NCBI GenBank assembly: GCA_964390795.1 | Contig: CAYMLQ010000103.1 | Span: 1 to 15,862 of the forward strand | Length of the DNA stretch: 15,862 nucleotides | From: CAYMLQ01 sp964390795 | Lineage (GTDB): Bacteria > Verrucomicrobiota > Kiritimatiellia > RFP12 > UBA1067 | Direction: 5' to 3' | In this document: positions 1 to 8,065 of the stretch, piece after piece | How the letters are laid out: every line of letters begins with the position of its first letter | How positions within the stretch are numbered: the stretch's first letter is position 1 | The notes under the pieces: model-generated | Seen by the model: the letters and a program-made list of their open reading frames with translations, nothing else | Databases searched by the model: none | Told to the model about the DNA's origin: nothing | Position numbers and translations under genes: made by a program

Positions 1-2
1 AC

Positions 3-104
3 ATCAGCAAACTGACCTTCGTTAACATCCTGGTGACGGCTATACGAGCGGTTCACAAGGGAGACGCCTTTTTTGTCGCAGAAAATGATCTTAATTACCC
101 ATAG
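3..104 (+). CDS. Possible C-terminal tail of an unrecognised gene, cut by the window edge
   Basis: A reading frame is open from the window edge and ends at a TAG stop at 102-104. Its 33 residues include the stretch GDAFFVAENDLNYP at the end. I do not recognise a family. Composition resembles coding DNA more than the AT-rich stretch that follows, but 33 codons is too few to be sure. The stop codon lies inside the first copy of a 12-bp direct repeat (93-104), so the end of this gene may have been created or altered by whatever rearranged this junction. It could also be a chance open frame. Confidence 0.25.
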   Translation: MSKLTFVNILVTAIRAVHKGDAFFVAENDLNYP

Positions 105-137
105 AAAAAACAAAAGTAACGATAAAATTACCCATAG
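93..137. repeat. Pair of 12-bp direct repeats in an AT-rich junction
   Basis: AATTACCCATAG occurs at 93-104 and again at 126-137, exactly 33 bp apart start to start. The surrounding stretch from about 84 to 160 is clearly AT-richer than the rest of the window. An imperfect inverted pair overlaps it: ACAAAAGTAAC at 110-120 and GTTGCTTTTGT at 152-162, with 10 of 11 positions complementary. The block lies immediately before the point where recognisable ATPase homology begins, so it may mark a recombination or insertion scar, or an old promoter/operator region. The repeats are read directly; their role is inferred. Confidence 0.5.
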
Positions 138-183
138 TTTTAGCATTTCAGGTTGCTTTTGTCGGCCGATTGTCCTATTGGCC

Positions 184-1314
184 CCCCAGTTGCTCGCGAA
201 GCTTCGTTACTTTTACGAGAAACTCCCAGGGCTGCATATCATCGCTGCGGGTTCACTGTTGGATTTCACACTGGAGCAGCACGACTTCTCCATGCCCGTC
301 GGCCGAATCGAATATCTTCATCTGGGCCCCATGTTGTTCTCAGAGTTTCTACTCGCCACCGGGCACGAAAAGGTATGCGCCTTTATCAGAGGCTTCAAGA
401 TCGGCGACGACATCCCGGCACCCCTGCATGACAAACTCTCCGCTCTCCTGCTCTCCTATATCGTGGTGGGCGGCATGCCGGAGAGCGCTGCAGCGTTTGC
501 AAAAAGCAAATCCTACCGGGATTGCGACCTCATCAAAAACAGCCTTCTCGCGACCTACAAGGATGATTTCAGCAAGTACGGAAAGAAGGTCAACCTTCAG
601 CACATCCTCACGGTCTATGAAGCGCTCCCCAAGCTGGTCGGCCGCAAAGTCAAATACGTGAATATCTCCCGCGACATCAGATCCGGTGACTTGTCACAGG
701 CCTTGCGCATGCTCGCGCTAGCCCGGGTTTGTAATTTGGTTCACCATGCCTCATGCAATGGCGTTCCTCTGGGCGCTGAGATGGATGCCAGCACGTTCAA
801 GCCACTGTTGCTGGATGTCGGACTGTTGCTGAGCGCGTGTGGGTTGTCCATGGCTGACATCCCGAGCGCGGAGGCTCTCATGCTGGTGAATTCCGGGCAG
901 ATCTGCGAGCAGTTTGTAGGACAGCATCTGCTCTACCGGCAACCGCTGCACAAACAACCGGAGCTTTACTACTGGCTGCGTGAAAAGCCCTCCTCCAATG
1001 CCGAGGTCGATTATGTGATCACCTGTGGACAGCGCATCATTCCCGTTGAAGTGAAAGCCGGAAAAACAGGTAACCTGCGCTCGCTCCATCAATTCACCAT
1101 CGAAAAAGATGTCCATTTCGCGGTCAAGATCAGCTCCGAGCGTCCGTCGCTGGTCAAGGCCTCCGGCCGGATGCCGGACGGCAGAGCCTACGAGAGCCTG
1201 ATCCTTAATCTTCCGTTCTACCTGATCGAGAAACTCAACGACACGAATGCGGATTTTCTTGCAAGCGCGTTGTCAACGGTGAACACGGAAGGCTTGCGAA
1301 ATGAGTCGCGATGA
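184..1314 (+). pseudogene. N-terminally truncated AAA_14 / DUF4143 ATPase
   Basis: The frame is open from 73, but family-like sequence starts only near 184 (APQLLAKLRYFYEKLPG), the segment that follows the Walker B motif in AAA_14 ATPases. The recognisable order, in residues counted from 73, is: AGSLLDF near 59-65, PVGRIEYLHLGP at 75-86, and then the DUF4143 region. That region includes GQICEQFVGQHLL near 275-287, YYWLREKPSSNAEVDYVI near 299-316, and IPVEVKAGKTGNLRSLHQF near 323-341. E311, D313, E326 and K328 form a PD-(D/E)XK-like pattern typical of this C-terminal domain. The Walker A and B motifs, roughly the first 90 residues of a normal protein, are absent, so ATP hydrolysis should be lost. 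The rest of the frame has no internal stop, so the truncation looks recent, or a C-terminal product is still made. The 3' end overlaps the next gene by 14 bp. Confidence 0.75.
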
Positions 1315-2455
1315 CACAGCCACGCTGGCGGCAACGGCGGCGAAGCCGTTGCCGCTCTTCAGGAAGTTCCCGGCGCTCGCGGCGAAGCTTCCCCATGTGC
1401 CGCTGGGCCTGTTCCCGACACCGGTCGAGAAGGTTGATCCGTTGGGCTCCGCGCTCGGGCTCGACCGCTTCTACATGAAACGGGACGATCTCAGCGGAGC
1501 CGTCTACGGCGGCAACAAGGTCCGCATGCTGGAGTTTCTGCTGGGCGGCGCGTTGCGGGCAGACGCGAAGGAAGTCGTCACGGTCGGTTATGCCGGCTCG
1601 AACCAAGCGTTGGCCTTGGCCATCTATGCCGACAGGCTGGGCTTGAAATGCTCCTCGTACCTGTTGCCGCAGGCCAACGCCCACTATGTCCGGCGCAATC
1701 TTCTGGCCAGTTACCACCATCACGCGCGGTTGCACGCCTGCGGCAACTATTTGTCCCTGGCCGGGGGTGTGCTGGGCGCAGTGATACGCGCCGCGCTGCA
1801 CGACGGGACCCTGGCTGGCATGATCCGGCCGGGCGGCTCGTCACCGCTCGGGATCGCAGGTTACGTCAACGCCGCGTTTGAGCTGAAAGAGCAGATCGAC
1901 GCCGGCCTTCTGCCCGAACCGGACCGGATCTATGTGCCGCTGGGATCGATGGGAACGACCATAGGATTGATGCTGGGCCTCAAGGTCGCAGGCGTCAGGA
2001 GCCGGATTATTGCAGTGAGGGTGCTTGAAGCGCGCTTTGCAAGTCCCTGGCTCTTGCGACGCCTGTACCGCGACACGTCCGCTTTCCTGCACAAGCTTGA
2101 CCCGTCTTTTCCCAAGTCCGACTGCCGGCTGGAAGACCTTGAGATACGGAACGAGTTTCTGGGCGACGGCTACGCGCAGTTCACCGCGAAGGATGTCGAA
2201 TCGGCCAAGCTGATGCGGGAGAACTGCGGAATCATCATGAACGGCACCTATTCCGCAAAGGCTTTTTCGGCCTTGGTTGACGATGCCCGCAAAGGGGTTT
2301 TGAAGGATGAAACCGTTCTCTTCTGGAACACCTACAACTCCCGCGATCTTTCGTCCATAGTCTCCGGCATCGACTATCATCTTCTGCCGCATGGCTTTCA
2401 TCGCTATTTTGAGAAAGCCGTTCAGCCGCTCGACGAGGACGGCTTCGACCGCTAA
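1301..2455 (+). CDS. PLP-dependent ACC deaminase / D-cysteine desulfhydrase family protein
   Basis: A 384-residue fold-type II PLP enzyme. KRDDLSGAVYGGNKVRMLEF at residues 60-79 carries the Schiff-base lysine (K73), matching the GGNK motif of ACC deaminase and D-cysteine desulfhydrase. AGSNQALALA (98-107) is the usual Ser-Asn substrate/PLP loop after the lysine, RPGGSSPLGIAGYVNA (176-191) is a family block, and GSMGTTIGL (215-223) is the glycine-rich phosphate-binding loop. Family members deaminate or desulfhydrate small amino acids such as ACC, D-cysteine or L-cysteate. The sequence does not fix the substrate, so a specific symbol is not justified. The ATG at 1301 has GGAAGG at 1287-1292, 8 bp upstream, and lies inside the 3' end of the truncated ATPase, which suggests translation coupled to it or to a promoter inside it. 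The frame looks intact. Confidence 0.85.
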   Translation: MSRDDTATLAATAAKPLPLFRKFPALAAKLPHVPLGLFPTPVEKVDPLGSALGLDRFYMKRDDLSGAVYGGNKVRMLEFLLGGALRADAKEVVTVGYAGSNQALALAIYADRLGLKCSSYLLPQANAHYVRRNLLASYHHHARLHACGNYLSLAGGVLGAVIRAALHDGTLAGMIRPGGSSPLGIAGYVNAAFELKEQIDAGLLPEPDRIYVPLGSMGTTIGLMLGLKVAGVRSRIIAVRVLEARFASPWLLRRLYRDTSAFLHKLDPSFPKSDCRLEDLEIRNEFLGDGYAQFTAKDVESAKLMRENCGIIMNGTYSAKAFSALVDDARKGVLKDETVLFWNTYNSRDLSSIVSGIDYHLLPHGFHRYFEKAVQPLDEDGFDR

Positions 2456-2554
2456 CATGCGTTTTGGAGTATACTAGGGGACCCGGCGCGCGGATGATCT
2501 ACGAACTGGCCTGATCCCGAGCAAAATGTGCAATCTCATTTTCCGTCGAGATCA

Positions 2555-2577
2555 GGAAGTCTGAAATTGAGACTTCC
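2555..2577. terminator. Perfect 8-bp stem hairpin downstream of the PLP enzyme
   Basis: GGAAGTCT (2555-2562) and AGACTTCC (2570-2577) are perfect complements around the 7-nt loop GAAATTG. It lies about 100 bp after the stop codon of the plus-strand gene. There is no T-run directly after the stem, so it is not a textbook intrinsic terminator; it may be an mRNA 3'-end stabiliser, or read in the other direction from the convergent block. Confidence 0.3.
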
Positions 2578-2697
2578 GAATGTGCCATTGAAACTGAAAA
2601 TATAGTCAAGACTTTTGAGGGTTTTTTTGTTGATTTCCAACGAGTTATGACATCAAAAGCTGTCCAACTGGCGAACTCGGGTTAAGGACGTAGAGAT

Positions 2698-2715
2698 ATT
2701 GGTCATTGGTCATTG
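2698..2715. repeat. 7-bp tandem repeat (GTCATTG)
   Basis: GTCATTG is repeated directly at 2702-2708 and 2709-2715, with a partial copy (ATTG, 2698-2701) in front. It lies 15 bp before the 9-bp tandem units, so the two belong to the same low-complexity intergenic patch. No function is evident. Confidence 0.5.
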
Positions 2716-2730
2716 CTTGATTTCCAAAGA

Positions 2731-2757
2731 CTCTGCGGTCTCTGCGGACTCTGCGCG
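2731..2757. repeat. Three 9-bp tandem units of the CTCTGCGNN type
   Basis: The units CTCTGCGGT, CTCTGCGGA and CTCTGCGCG lie end to end. A related set with the core CTCCGCG is found in another spacer of this window at 13445-13470. Two independent intergenic occurrences point to a dispersed repeat family rather than a chance run. Confidence 0.6.
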
Positions 2758-2808
2758 AAACATGAGATTGGCTATATACTTTTCGGCAGTGATATTGGTC
2801 CACCCCTA

Positions 2809-5133
2809 TCACATCCCGCTGACGAGCAGATCCAGCGGCGGGATAGTTTTACCTTCAGCTGTTGCGTACGGCGAGTTACTGAAGTTTACCGTGACGGTTA
2901 CGCCGTTGGCGAAGACGCTTTGCTGAACATGACGGTCGGGTGTGAGGATGCGGTGGTCGGTCATTTCCGCGTAGCCCGTCGCGCGCGACACCGGCTCCGC
3001 CACCTTGTAGCTCGCGGCAAACTCGGACTTCTTCTCCTCCCACTGTTTCGCGTCGAACAGATACATGGGCGGCGTGCCGTAGAGCGCGTTGAAGAGGTCG
3101 CGCTTGCGCCAGACCTTCGGCAGCTTATTGTTGTAGTCGCCCCAGTACCACTGCGCCACCACGCAGTCGTGATAAACCAGCTCCCACAGTGGCAGGCGGT
3201 AGGCCTCGCCCACCTGATACTTGGCCAGCCGCTCCGGAACCTCGTCCCAGATCCTCAGCATGTCGCGTCCCGAGTCGGGCACCCGGTAAGGGCCGACGCT
3301 GAGCATGCCTTCGAAGTAGTCGCAGAAAGGCACGGACGCCTCATGACCCGTCTCGCTGCCGCACACGAGGCCCAACTCGCCGATCAGCTTGAGCAGCTCC
3401 ATCTTGTGCTGACGGCTCTGCGTGCGCGTCATGGGATGATCGGGCTGGTAGCACTCGAACCAAGGCGCGGCGACCGTCGTGTCGATGAACCGCGCCGTGT
3501 AGGGCTTGACCTTCAGCTCTTCCGAGATCCGCTTGCGGGCATACGGCAACGCCTTGGAGTCGCAGATCACCGCGCAGGGGATCATCGTGCCGTCCTTGGC
3601 CTTGACCTGCCATCCGCGCCGCCAGTCGCCGTTCGGCCCCTTCCAGTTGATGTCGTGCGGGAACGCCTCGGTGACCCAGTCGCCATGCTTGTAACCGACC
3701 TTCTCGTGGTTTGCAGGATCCATGATGTCCTGGTAGATGTCATAGCGCCCCACCAGAACATCGGGGAGCGCACGCAAAGCCTTGAGCTGATTGGTGGAAC
3801 CGCCGCCGCTCCACAGGATGCGACGCATGCCCAGGCTCTGCATCTCCTTGACCAGCCCCTCTGGATCGTGCTTTCCTCCGCCCATCTTCCAAATGTTGGC
3901 AGCTCCGATCAGCAGGTCGATGTTCGGATTGCGCTTCACCTTTTCGGTGAACGGCACGTACAGCCCGGACTGCTTCGCATGCTCGCGGTAACGCTTGCAC
4001 AGCGCCACATGCCCGCCCTTATCGAAGAAGACGTAGCGCGCTTTGCGCGCGTAGCCGAATTGACCGCGCTGCGGGTCCCAAGACGGACCCGCCACCCACA
4101 GTCCGTTGGCCCCCTTGCGCGCATTCATCGCCGCATCGTCCGAGGTCTCTAGAATACACAGCCAGCCTGCGCCCGTGGCGTCCTCGACCGCGCCAAAGAA
4201 GCCCATGCAAAGGCCGTGCCCGCCGTACGCGATCAGCCGATACAGGCCCTGGTGCTCCTCGTCCACCGGATAGCTCATGCCCTCGTTCGCGGGCACGATC
4301 AGGCGGTCGCCCATGCGCGTCTCGAACGGCGGCGGAAAGTCGAGCGGCTTGGTCAGCGTTCCCTCGGCTTCGACGGAGACCGCCAGTTCGCATCCTTTCG
4401 TGAGCGTCAGCGTCGCGCGGATCTCGCGGGTCGTCTCGGGGTTCAGCAGCGTCAGCGTGACCCCCGCCTGAGGCGCTGACGAGAGCGGCTCGGCGTTCAG
4501 CACCATCCAGCCCTGTCCTGCAAGATCCTGATGCCAGACGCGCCCCGTGCGCGCATCCGTGACGTCGACGGTCCCCGCCGCGAAGTCGCCGCTCAGCGTC
4601 AAACTCCCCTGAGCAAACTTATGCTGGGCCTTCATCTGCGGGTTCACGCGGTCCTGAATCGTCCCCGCCCGCGCGGCGACGTAGCCTTCCGCCCAAACCG
4701 AAAGCGCGCCGTTGCCGATCAGGCGCGGCTCGACGCTCGCTGCCCCTTTCGGAACGATGAAGCGCGACTTCAGCTCCGTCCATTCGCACGGCGCGGCCGC
4801 CGAGGCCCCGCCGTAGGACCACTCCAGATCCTTGCCAGCCGCATCCCGCAGAACCACGCCGGTCTCGACATTCGCCCATTCGGCTGACGCGACCGCTTTC
4901 ACCTTGCAGACGAGTTCCATGACCTCCCCGGCCTTGACCGCGATGCGCGGGAACCCGCCGATCGCCCAGTCCTGCTTACCCTTGTGCGTGACGACGAAAA
5001 CCGCACCCTCGCGGGCCATCGTGATCGACTCCTTGTCCCGCGCCCACACGTACGGCTTCTCGAACGACCACTTCTCCTGCGCGAACGCCGCGCACGCCGC
5101 CATGAATCCCACCAGCCCCATAATCCGCTTCAT
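2809..5133 (-). CDS. Secreted glycosidase-like protein, possible GH101/GH129/DUF5696 relative
   Basis: 774 residues. The start is the ATG at 5131-5133, preceded by the strong ribosome binding sequence AAGGGGG. The longer frame up to 5274 is rejected because it runs into the upstream coding region and lacks a signal peptide. Residues 1-18 (MKRIMGLVGFMAACAAFA) form a signal peptide, so the protein should be exported. Residues about 20-155 look like a beta-sandwich carbohydrate-binding module and about 170-400 like the beta-sandwich that precedes the barrel in large glycosidases. About 400-700 looks like a TIM barrel, and the rest is a short beta domain. Candidate catalytic acids are D551 in ARFIDTT and E594 in CGSETGHEA, at the spacing expected for nucleophile and acid/base in GH101-type enzymes. 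The family assignment is from general resemblance and is uncertain. It sits 10 bp after the restriction-modification gene and is probably cotranscribed with it. Confidence 0.6.
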   Translation of the reverse strand: MKRIMGLVGFMAACAAFAQEKWSFEKPYVWARDKESITMAREGAVFVVTHKGKQDWAIGGFPRIAVKAGEVMELVCKVKAVASAEWANVETGVVLRDAAGKDLEWSYGGASAAAPCEWTELKSRFIVPKGAASVEPRLIGNGALSVWAEGYVAARAGTIQDRVNPQMKAQHKFAQGSLTLSGDFAAGTVDVTDARTGRVWHQDLAGQGWMVLNAEPLSSAPQAGVTLTLLNPETTREIRATLTLTKGCELAVSVEAEGTLTKPLDFPPPFETRMGDRLIVPANEGMSYPVDEEHQGLYRLIAYGGHGLCMGFFGAVEDATGAGWLCILETSDDAAMNARKGANGLWVAGPSWDPQRGQFGYARKARYVFFDKGGHVALCKRYREHAKQSGLYVPFTEKVKRNPNIDLLIGAANIWKMGGGKHDPEGLVKEMQSLGMRRILWSGGGSTNQLKALRALPDVLVGRYDIYQDIMDPANHEKVGYKHGDWVTEAFPHDINWKGPNGDWRRGWQVKAKDGTMIPCAVICDSKALPYARKRISEELKVKPYTARFIDTTVAAPWFECYQPDHPMTRTQSRQHKMELLKLIGELGLVCGSETGHEASVPFCDYFEGMLSVGPYRVPDSGRDMLRIWDEVPERLAKYQVGEAYRLPLWELVYHDCVVAQWYWGDYNNKLPKVWRKRDLFNALYGTPPMYLFDAKQWEEKKSEFAASYKVAEPVSRATGYAEMTDHRILTPDRHVQQSVFANGVTVTVNFSNSPYATAEGKTIPPLDLLVSGM

Positions 5134-5137
5134 GCTT

Positions 5138-5144
5138 CCCCCTT
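5138..5144 (-). promoter_or_regulatory. Ribosome binding site fixing the start at 5133
   Basis: Read on the minus strand, AAGGGGG lies directly after the TGA stop of the upstream gene and four bases before ATG. It supports start 5133 over the longer frame and suggests translational coupling to the upstream gene. Confidence 0.7.
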
Positions 5145-8065
5145 CATTTTTTCTTGTTCTTTGCCGGCAGCAGCGGCGCGGCAATCTCTTCGTACAACGC
5201 AAAAAGGAACTCCACGCGCTGGCGGTCGGACGTGAAAGGCGCGGTGCGGTAACAGCGGTCCACCGCCCGGTCAAGAGCGGCGTGCGCCTTCACCAACTCT
5301 GGCGGCATGGTGAGCGGGTCGTAGAGGTCGGCCAGCGTCGAGGTCGGATAGGTTGCCCGCACATCCAAGACCGCTTGCGCCGCACTCTCCACCGCCGCGA
5401 CCTTCTCGCGGTCGGCTAGGCAGAGGCCCATGGCCGATTTTGCCACCGCAGCCCGCTGGGTTTCCGGCCCAAGCGCGTCAGGCGAGGTCATCAGAAACCC
5501 GATGCTCGTTTCTTTCACGGCAAGCGGCGCTTCTCGGCCTTTCTCGACATAGCCGGCGCTGCGGAACTGCGGCCACGGGAAGTTGTTGTAGACGAGCTTG
5601 TTCGAGTAGCGGTAACGCGATTCCAAGCGCCCGCAGACCTGACGCACCCACGCCATGTGCATCGTCGAGGTCAGCACGCCGAAGTGGAAGAGCGTGGCGT
5701 CGGGGATGACGTTCAGAAGGTTGCTGGCGAGTGTGTCCGGCATCAGATAACCAATCGGGATATAGGGACGACGTTCGGACGATACGCCGGGGATAACCAA
5801 GAACGGGCCTTTTGGAAAGTTCTCAACATGGAAGCGCGTCGGTGTGGCGGCGAGCTTCTGCGTGGGCAGGCTCTTGCTCGCAAGCCGCAGATTGCGCACG
5901 GCCTCGACGCGTTTGACCGCCTCGGGCATGCGGCGCAACTGGTCGGGCAGGCAGTCCCTGAGCAGCAGGCACCAGCGCTCGACCCCGTTGATAAACTCTT
6001 CCGAGCCCAGCCAGCGCCGGAAAAACGGCGCGGAGGCGGGCTCCGCCGCGATAAAGGCTGCCTTCTCCTCGGGCGTGAACAGGTAGTTGCCGCCGTCGAT
6101 CGGCTTGTTGCCGATGCCAATCTCCGGAACATTGCAGAGCGGCTTCTGGCGGTTGAGGATCACGGTGTCCGGGCCCTCCACCAGGTACGGGCTGATGTTC
6201 TTGGCCTCGGTGGAGGTTACGACGCCATCCGATTCCTCGTAAAGGCGCTTCGCACCCCGAACCGCTTGCGCGAAGCCGATGATGACGACATGCACATGCG
6301 CCTTGCCGCGCGCCTCGCTCTGCCACGCGAAGGTCCGGTGCGCGAAAACGATGTGCAGGCCGCGCGCGCGCAGTGCGCTCCACAGCACGCCCACCTGCTC
6401 GCCTTGCGTGAGGGAGTTGGTGGAGACGAAGCCGACCCGGATCGCGGTGCCTTGAATGAACTCGGCGGCCTTGAAGTACCACGCGGTCACATAGTCGAGC
6501 AGGCCGGCGCTCTTGGCGTCTCCCGCCACCGCGGCCATATCCTTGCGCTGCTCGTCACTTTGGAACTTCGCGCCGACGAACGGCGGGTTGCCCAGGATGT
6601 AGGAACACTCGGCGGGGTTGAGGACGTAGCGCCAGTTCAGGCGCAGGGCGTTGTCGTGGACGATGCGGGCGCACTTTTTGAGCGGCAGGCGCACGAAGTA
6701 CTGGCCGAATTTTTCGGCGAGCAGCAGGTTCATCTGGTGGTCCATCAGCCACAGCGCCGTCTCGGCGATGCGGGCGGGCCACTCCTCGATCTCGATGCCG
6801 AACATCTGGTCCACGTCCACGCGCGAGAGCAGCGCGATGTCGGTCACGGTCTGCTCGCCGTACCCCAGCGCATCAAGCACGTCGAGTTCGAGCAGGCGCA
6901 GCTCGCGGTAGGTGATGACAAGGAAGTTGCCGCAGCCGCACGCGGGGTCGAAGAATTTGAGCGTCCCCAGTTTCTGGTGAAAGGCGGGGAGCTTGCGGCG
7001 GTCATGACGGACGGTTTCGAACTCCGCGCGCAGGTCGTCCAGAAAGAGCGCGCGCACAACTTTCAGGATATCGCGCTCCGAGGTGTAGTGCGCCCCGATC
7101 TGGCGGCGCTCCTTGGGCTGCATGACCGCCTGGAACAGCGAGCCGAACACGGCGGGCGAGATGCGGCTCCAGTCGAAGCCCGTGCAGCGCAGGAGCGCCG
7201 CGCGCATCCGCGCATTCATGTCGGCCAGCGGCAGCGCTTCGGCAAACAGCCCGCCATTCACGTAGGGCATTCCCGACACACGCTCGTCGAGGTTCGCCTG
7301 ACGCTTGTCGCGCGGCGTGTCGAGCACCTGAAAGAGCCGGCCGAGATTCATGCCGAGATCCGAGCCGTCGGGCCGAGTCTGGTTCTCCAGATACTCGGTG
7401 AAGGCGTTGGGATCAAAGATGCCGGTGTCCTCGGAGAACAGGCAGAAAAGGACTCGCACGAGGAAGCGCTCCAGCGAGTGGCCGCTATAGCCCCCCGCCG
7501 CCAGGGCGTCGTGCAGGCCGCCCATCACCTCGGCAGCCTTGCTATTGATCGGATCCTCATGCTCGAAGGAACGGACGGTGTAGCCGGGGATGAAACCGAA
7601 CAGACGGATGTGGCGATGGAGGTCGCTCACCCGGATCTCGACGCGCCGTACTCGCAGCCCGCAGAACAGCGGCAGCCCGCCCGCGTCCTCGGGCTCGAGG
7701 TCGTAAAGCGCGAGGCGGTCGAAATCGGTGACGATCACGTAGCGCGGAATCTCTTCGTGCCGGTCTTCGCGGGCGAGGGACTGCAGATACCCGAACGCCT
7801 GTGACTCCGCCTGATCCAGGCTCTTGCCGCGGCTCTTGTGCTCGACCAGCAACCGCCCCTTCCAGAACAGGTCGATGAACCCGTACTGGCCGCCCAGCTT
7901 GCGAACCGGCTCCTCGAACGTCGCGACGCTGCGGCGCGGGATGCCGAAGACGTTGAAGAATGCGTCCCAGAAGGATTTGGCCTCGGCGTCCTCGCGGCTC
8001 TCGCCGGCCCACTCGCGCGAGAACTGGATCGCCCGCTGCTTGATCTCATTCCACCCCAGTTGCAT
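5144..8065 (-). CDS. MmeI-like type IIL restriction-modification enzyme (endonuclease and adenine methyltransferase in one chain)
   Basis: 973 residues, full length for the MmeI family (MmeI itself is about 920). The N-terminal domain has D65 in YGFIDLFWKG and E75-H-K77 in LLVEHKSRGK, giving D-x9-E-x-K. This is the spacing of the MmeI nuclease site (D70, E80, K82), so cleavage activity looks intact. A helical spacer covers about 180-340. The N6-adenine methyltransferase has motif I FFDPACGCGNFL (371-382) and motif IV GNPPFVG (492-498). A target-recognition domain follows at about 610-830, then the C-terminal domain. One protein recognises, cuts and methylates DNA, so no separate methylase or specificity subunit is needed. 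Specificity cannot be read by eye. The start is supported by AAGGAG seven bases upstream and by the family-like opening MQLGWNEIKQRA. It overlaps truA by 20 bp and lies 10 bp before the glycosidase-like gene. An A6 run ends the frame; no other homopolymer tract suggesting phase variation stands out. Confidence 0.9.
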   Translation of the reverse strand: MQLGWNEIKQRAIQFSREWAGESREDAEAKSFWDAFFNVFGIPRRSVATFEEPVRKLGGQYGFIDLFWKGRLLVEHKSRGKSLDQAESQAFGYLQSLAREDRHEEIPRYVIVTDFDRLALYDLEPEDAGGLPLFCGLRVRRVEIRVSDLHRHIRLFGFIPGYTVRSFEHEDPINSKAAEVMGGLHDALAAGGYSGHSLERFLVRVLFCLFSEDTGIFDPNAFTEYLENQTRPDGSDLGMNLGRLFQVLDTPRDKRQANLDERVSGMPYVNGGLFAEALPLADMNARMRAALLRCTGFDWSRISPAVFGSLFQAVMQPKERRQIGAHYTSERDILKVVRALFLDDLRAEFETVRHDRRKLPAFHQKLGTLKFFDPACGCGNFLVITYRELRLLELDVLDALGYGEQTVTDIALLSRVDVDQMFGIEIEEWPARIAETALWLMDHQMNLLLAEKFGQYFVRLPLKKCARIVHDNALRLNWRYVLNPAECSYILGNPPFVGAKFQSDEQRKDMAAVAGDAKSAGLLDYVTAWYFKAAEFIQGTAIRVGFVSTNSLTQGEQVGVLWSALRARGLHIVFAHRTFAWQSEARGKAHVHVVIIGFAQAVRGAKRLYEESDGVVTSTEAKNISPYLVEGPDTVILNRQKPLCNVPEIGIGNKPIDGGNYLFTPEEKAAFIAAEPASAPFFRRWLGSEEFINGVERWCLLLRDCLPDQLRRMPEAVKRVEAVRNLRLASKSLPTQKLAATPTRFHVENFPKGPFLVIPGVSSERRPYIPIGYLMPDTLASNLLNVIPDATLFHFGVLTSTMHMAWVRQVCGRLESRYRYSNKLVYNNFPWPQFRSAGYVEKGREAPLAVKETSIGFLMTSPDALGPETQRAAVAKSAMGLCLADREKVAAVESAAQAVLDVRATYPTSTLADLYDPLTMPPELVKAHAALDRAVDRCYRTAPFTSDRQRVEFLFALYEEIAAPLLPAKNKKK

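Larger units (their letters stand above)
2456..2808. other. Intergenic spacer between convergent genes; no gene seen
   Basis: This spacer separates the plus-strand PLP enzyme from the minus-strand block, so both sides end here. It is AT-richer than its surroundings. It holds an 8-bp stem hairpin at 2555-2577, a run of seven T at 2622-2628 with only a weak 4-bp stem before it, an 18-bp stretch of 7-bp period (2698-2715), and three 9-bp tandem units (2731-2757). Short open frames here have no ribosome binding site or family-like sequence. Confidence 0.6.

Noticed and set aside
2621..2628. T-run as an intrinsic terminator
   Set aside because: Only a 4-bp stem (AGTC-AA-GACT) precedes it, too weak to call.
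2731..2757. CRISPR-like array
   Set aside because: Units are 9 bp with no spacers; nothing in the window has the repeat-spacer layout of a CRISPR and no cas gene is present.
2713..4152. 479-residue plus-strand open frame
   Set aside because: It lies antisense to the glycosidase-like gene, is rich in Arg/His/Leu as expected from the complement of GC-rich coding DNA, and has no family-like motifs or ribosome binding site.
5134..5274. 47-residue N-terminal extension of the glycosidase-like protein
   Set aside because: It overlaps the 3' end of the MmeI-like gene, and a signal peptide plus ribosome binding site mark 5133 as the start.
5657..7804. 715-residue plus-strand open frame
   Set aside because: It is antisense to the MmeI-like gene, whose catalytic motifs are clear on the minus strand; composition is that of a shadow frame.
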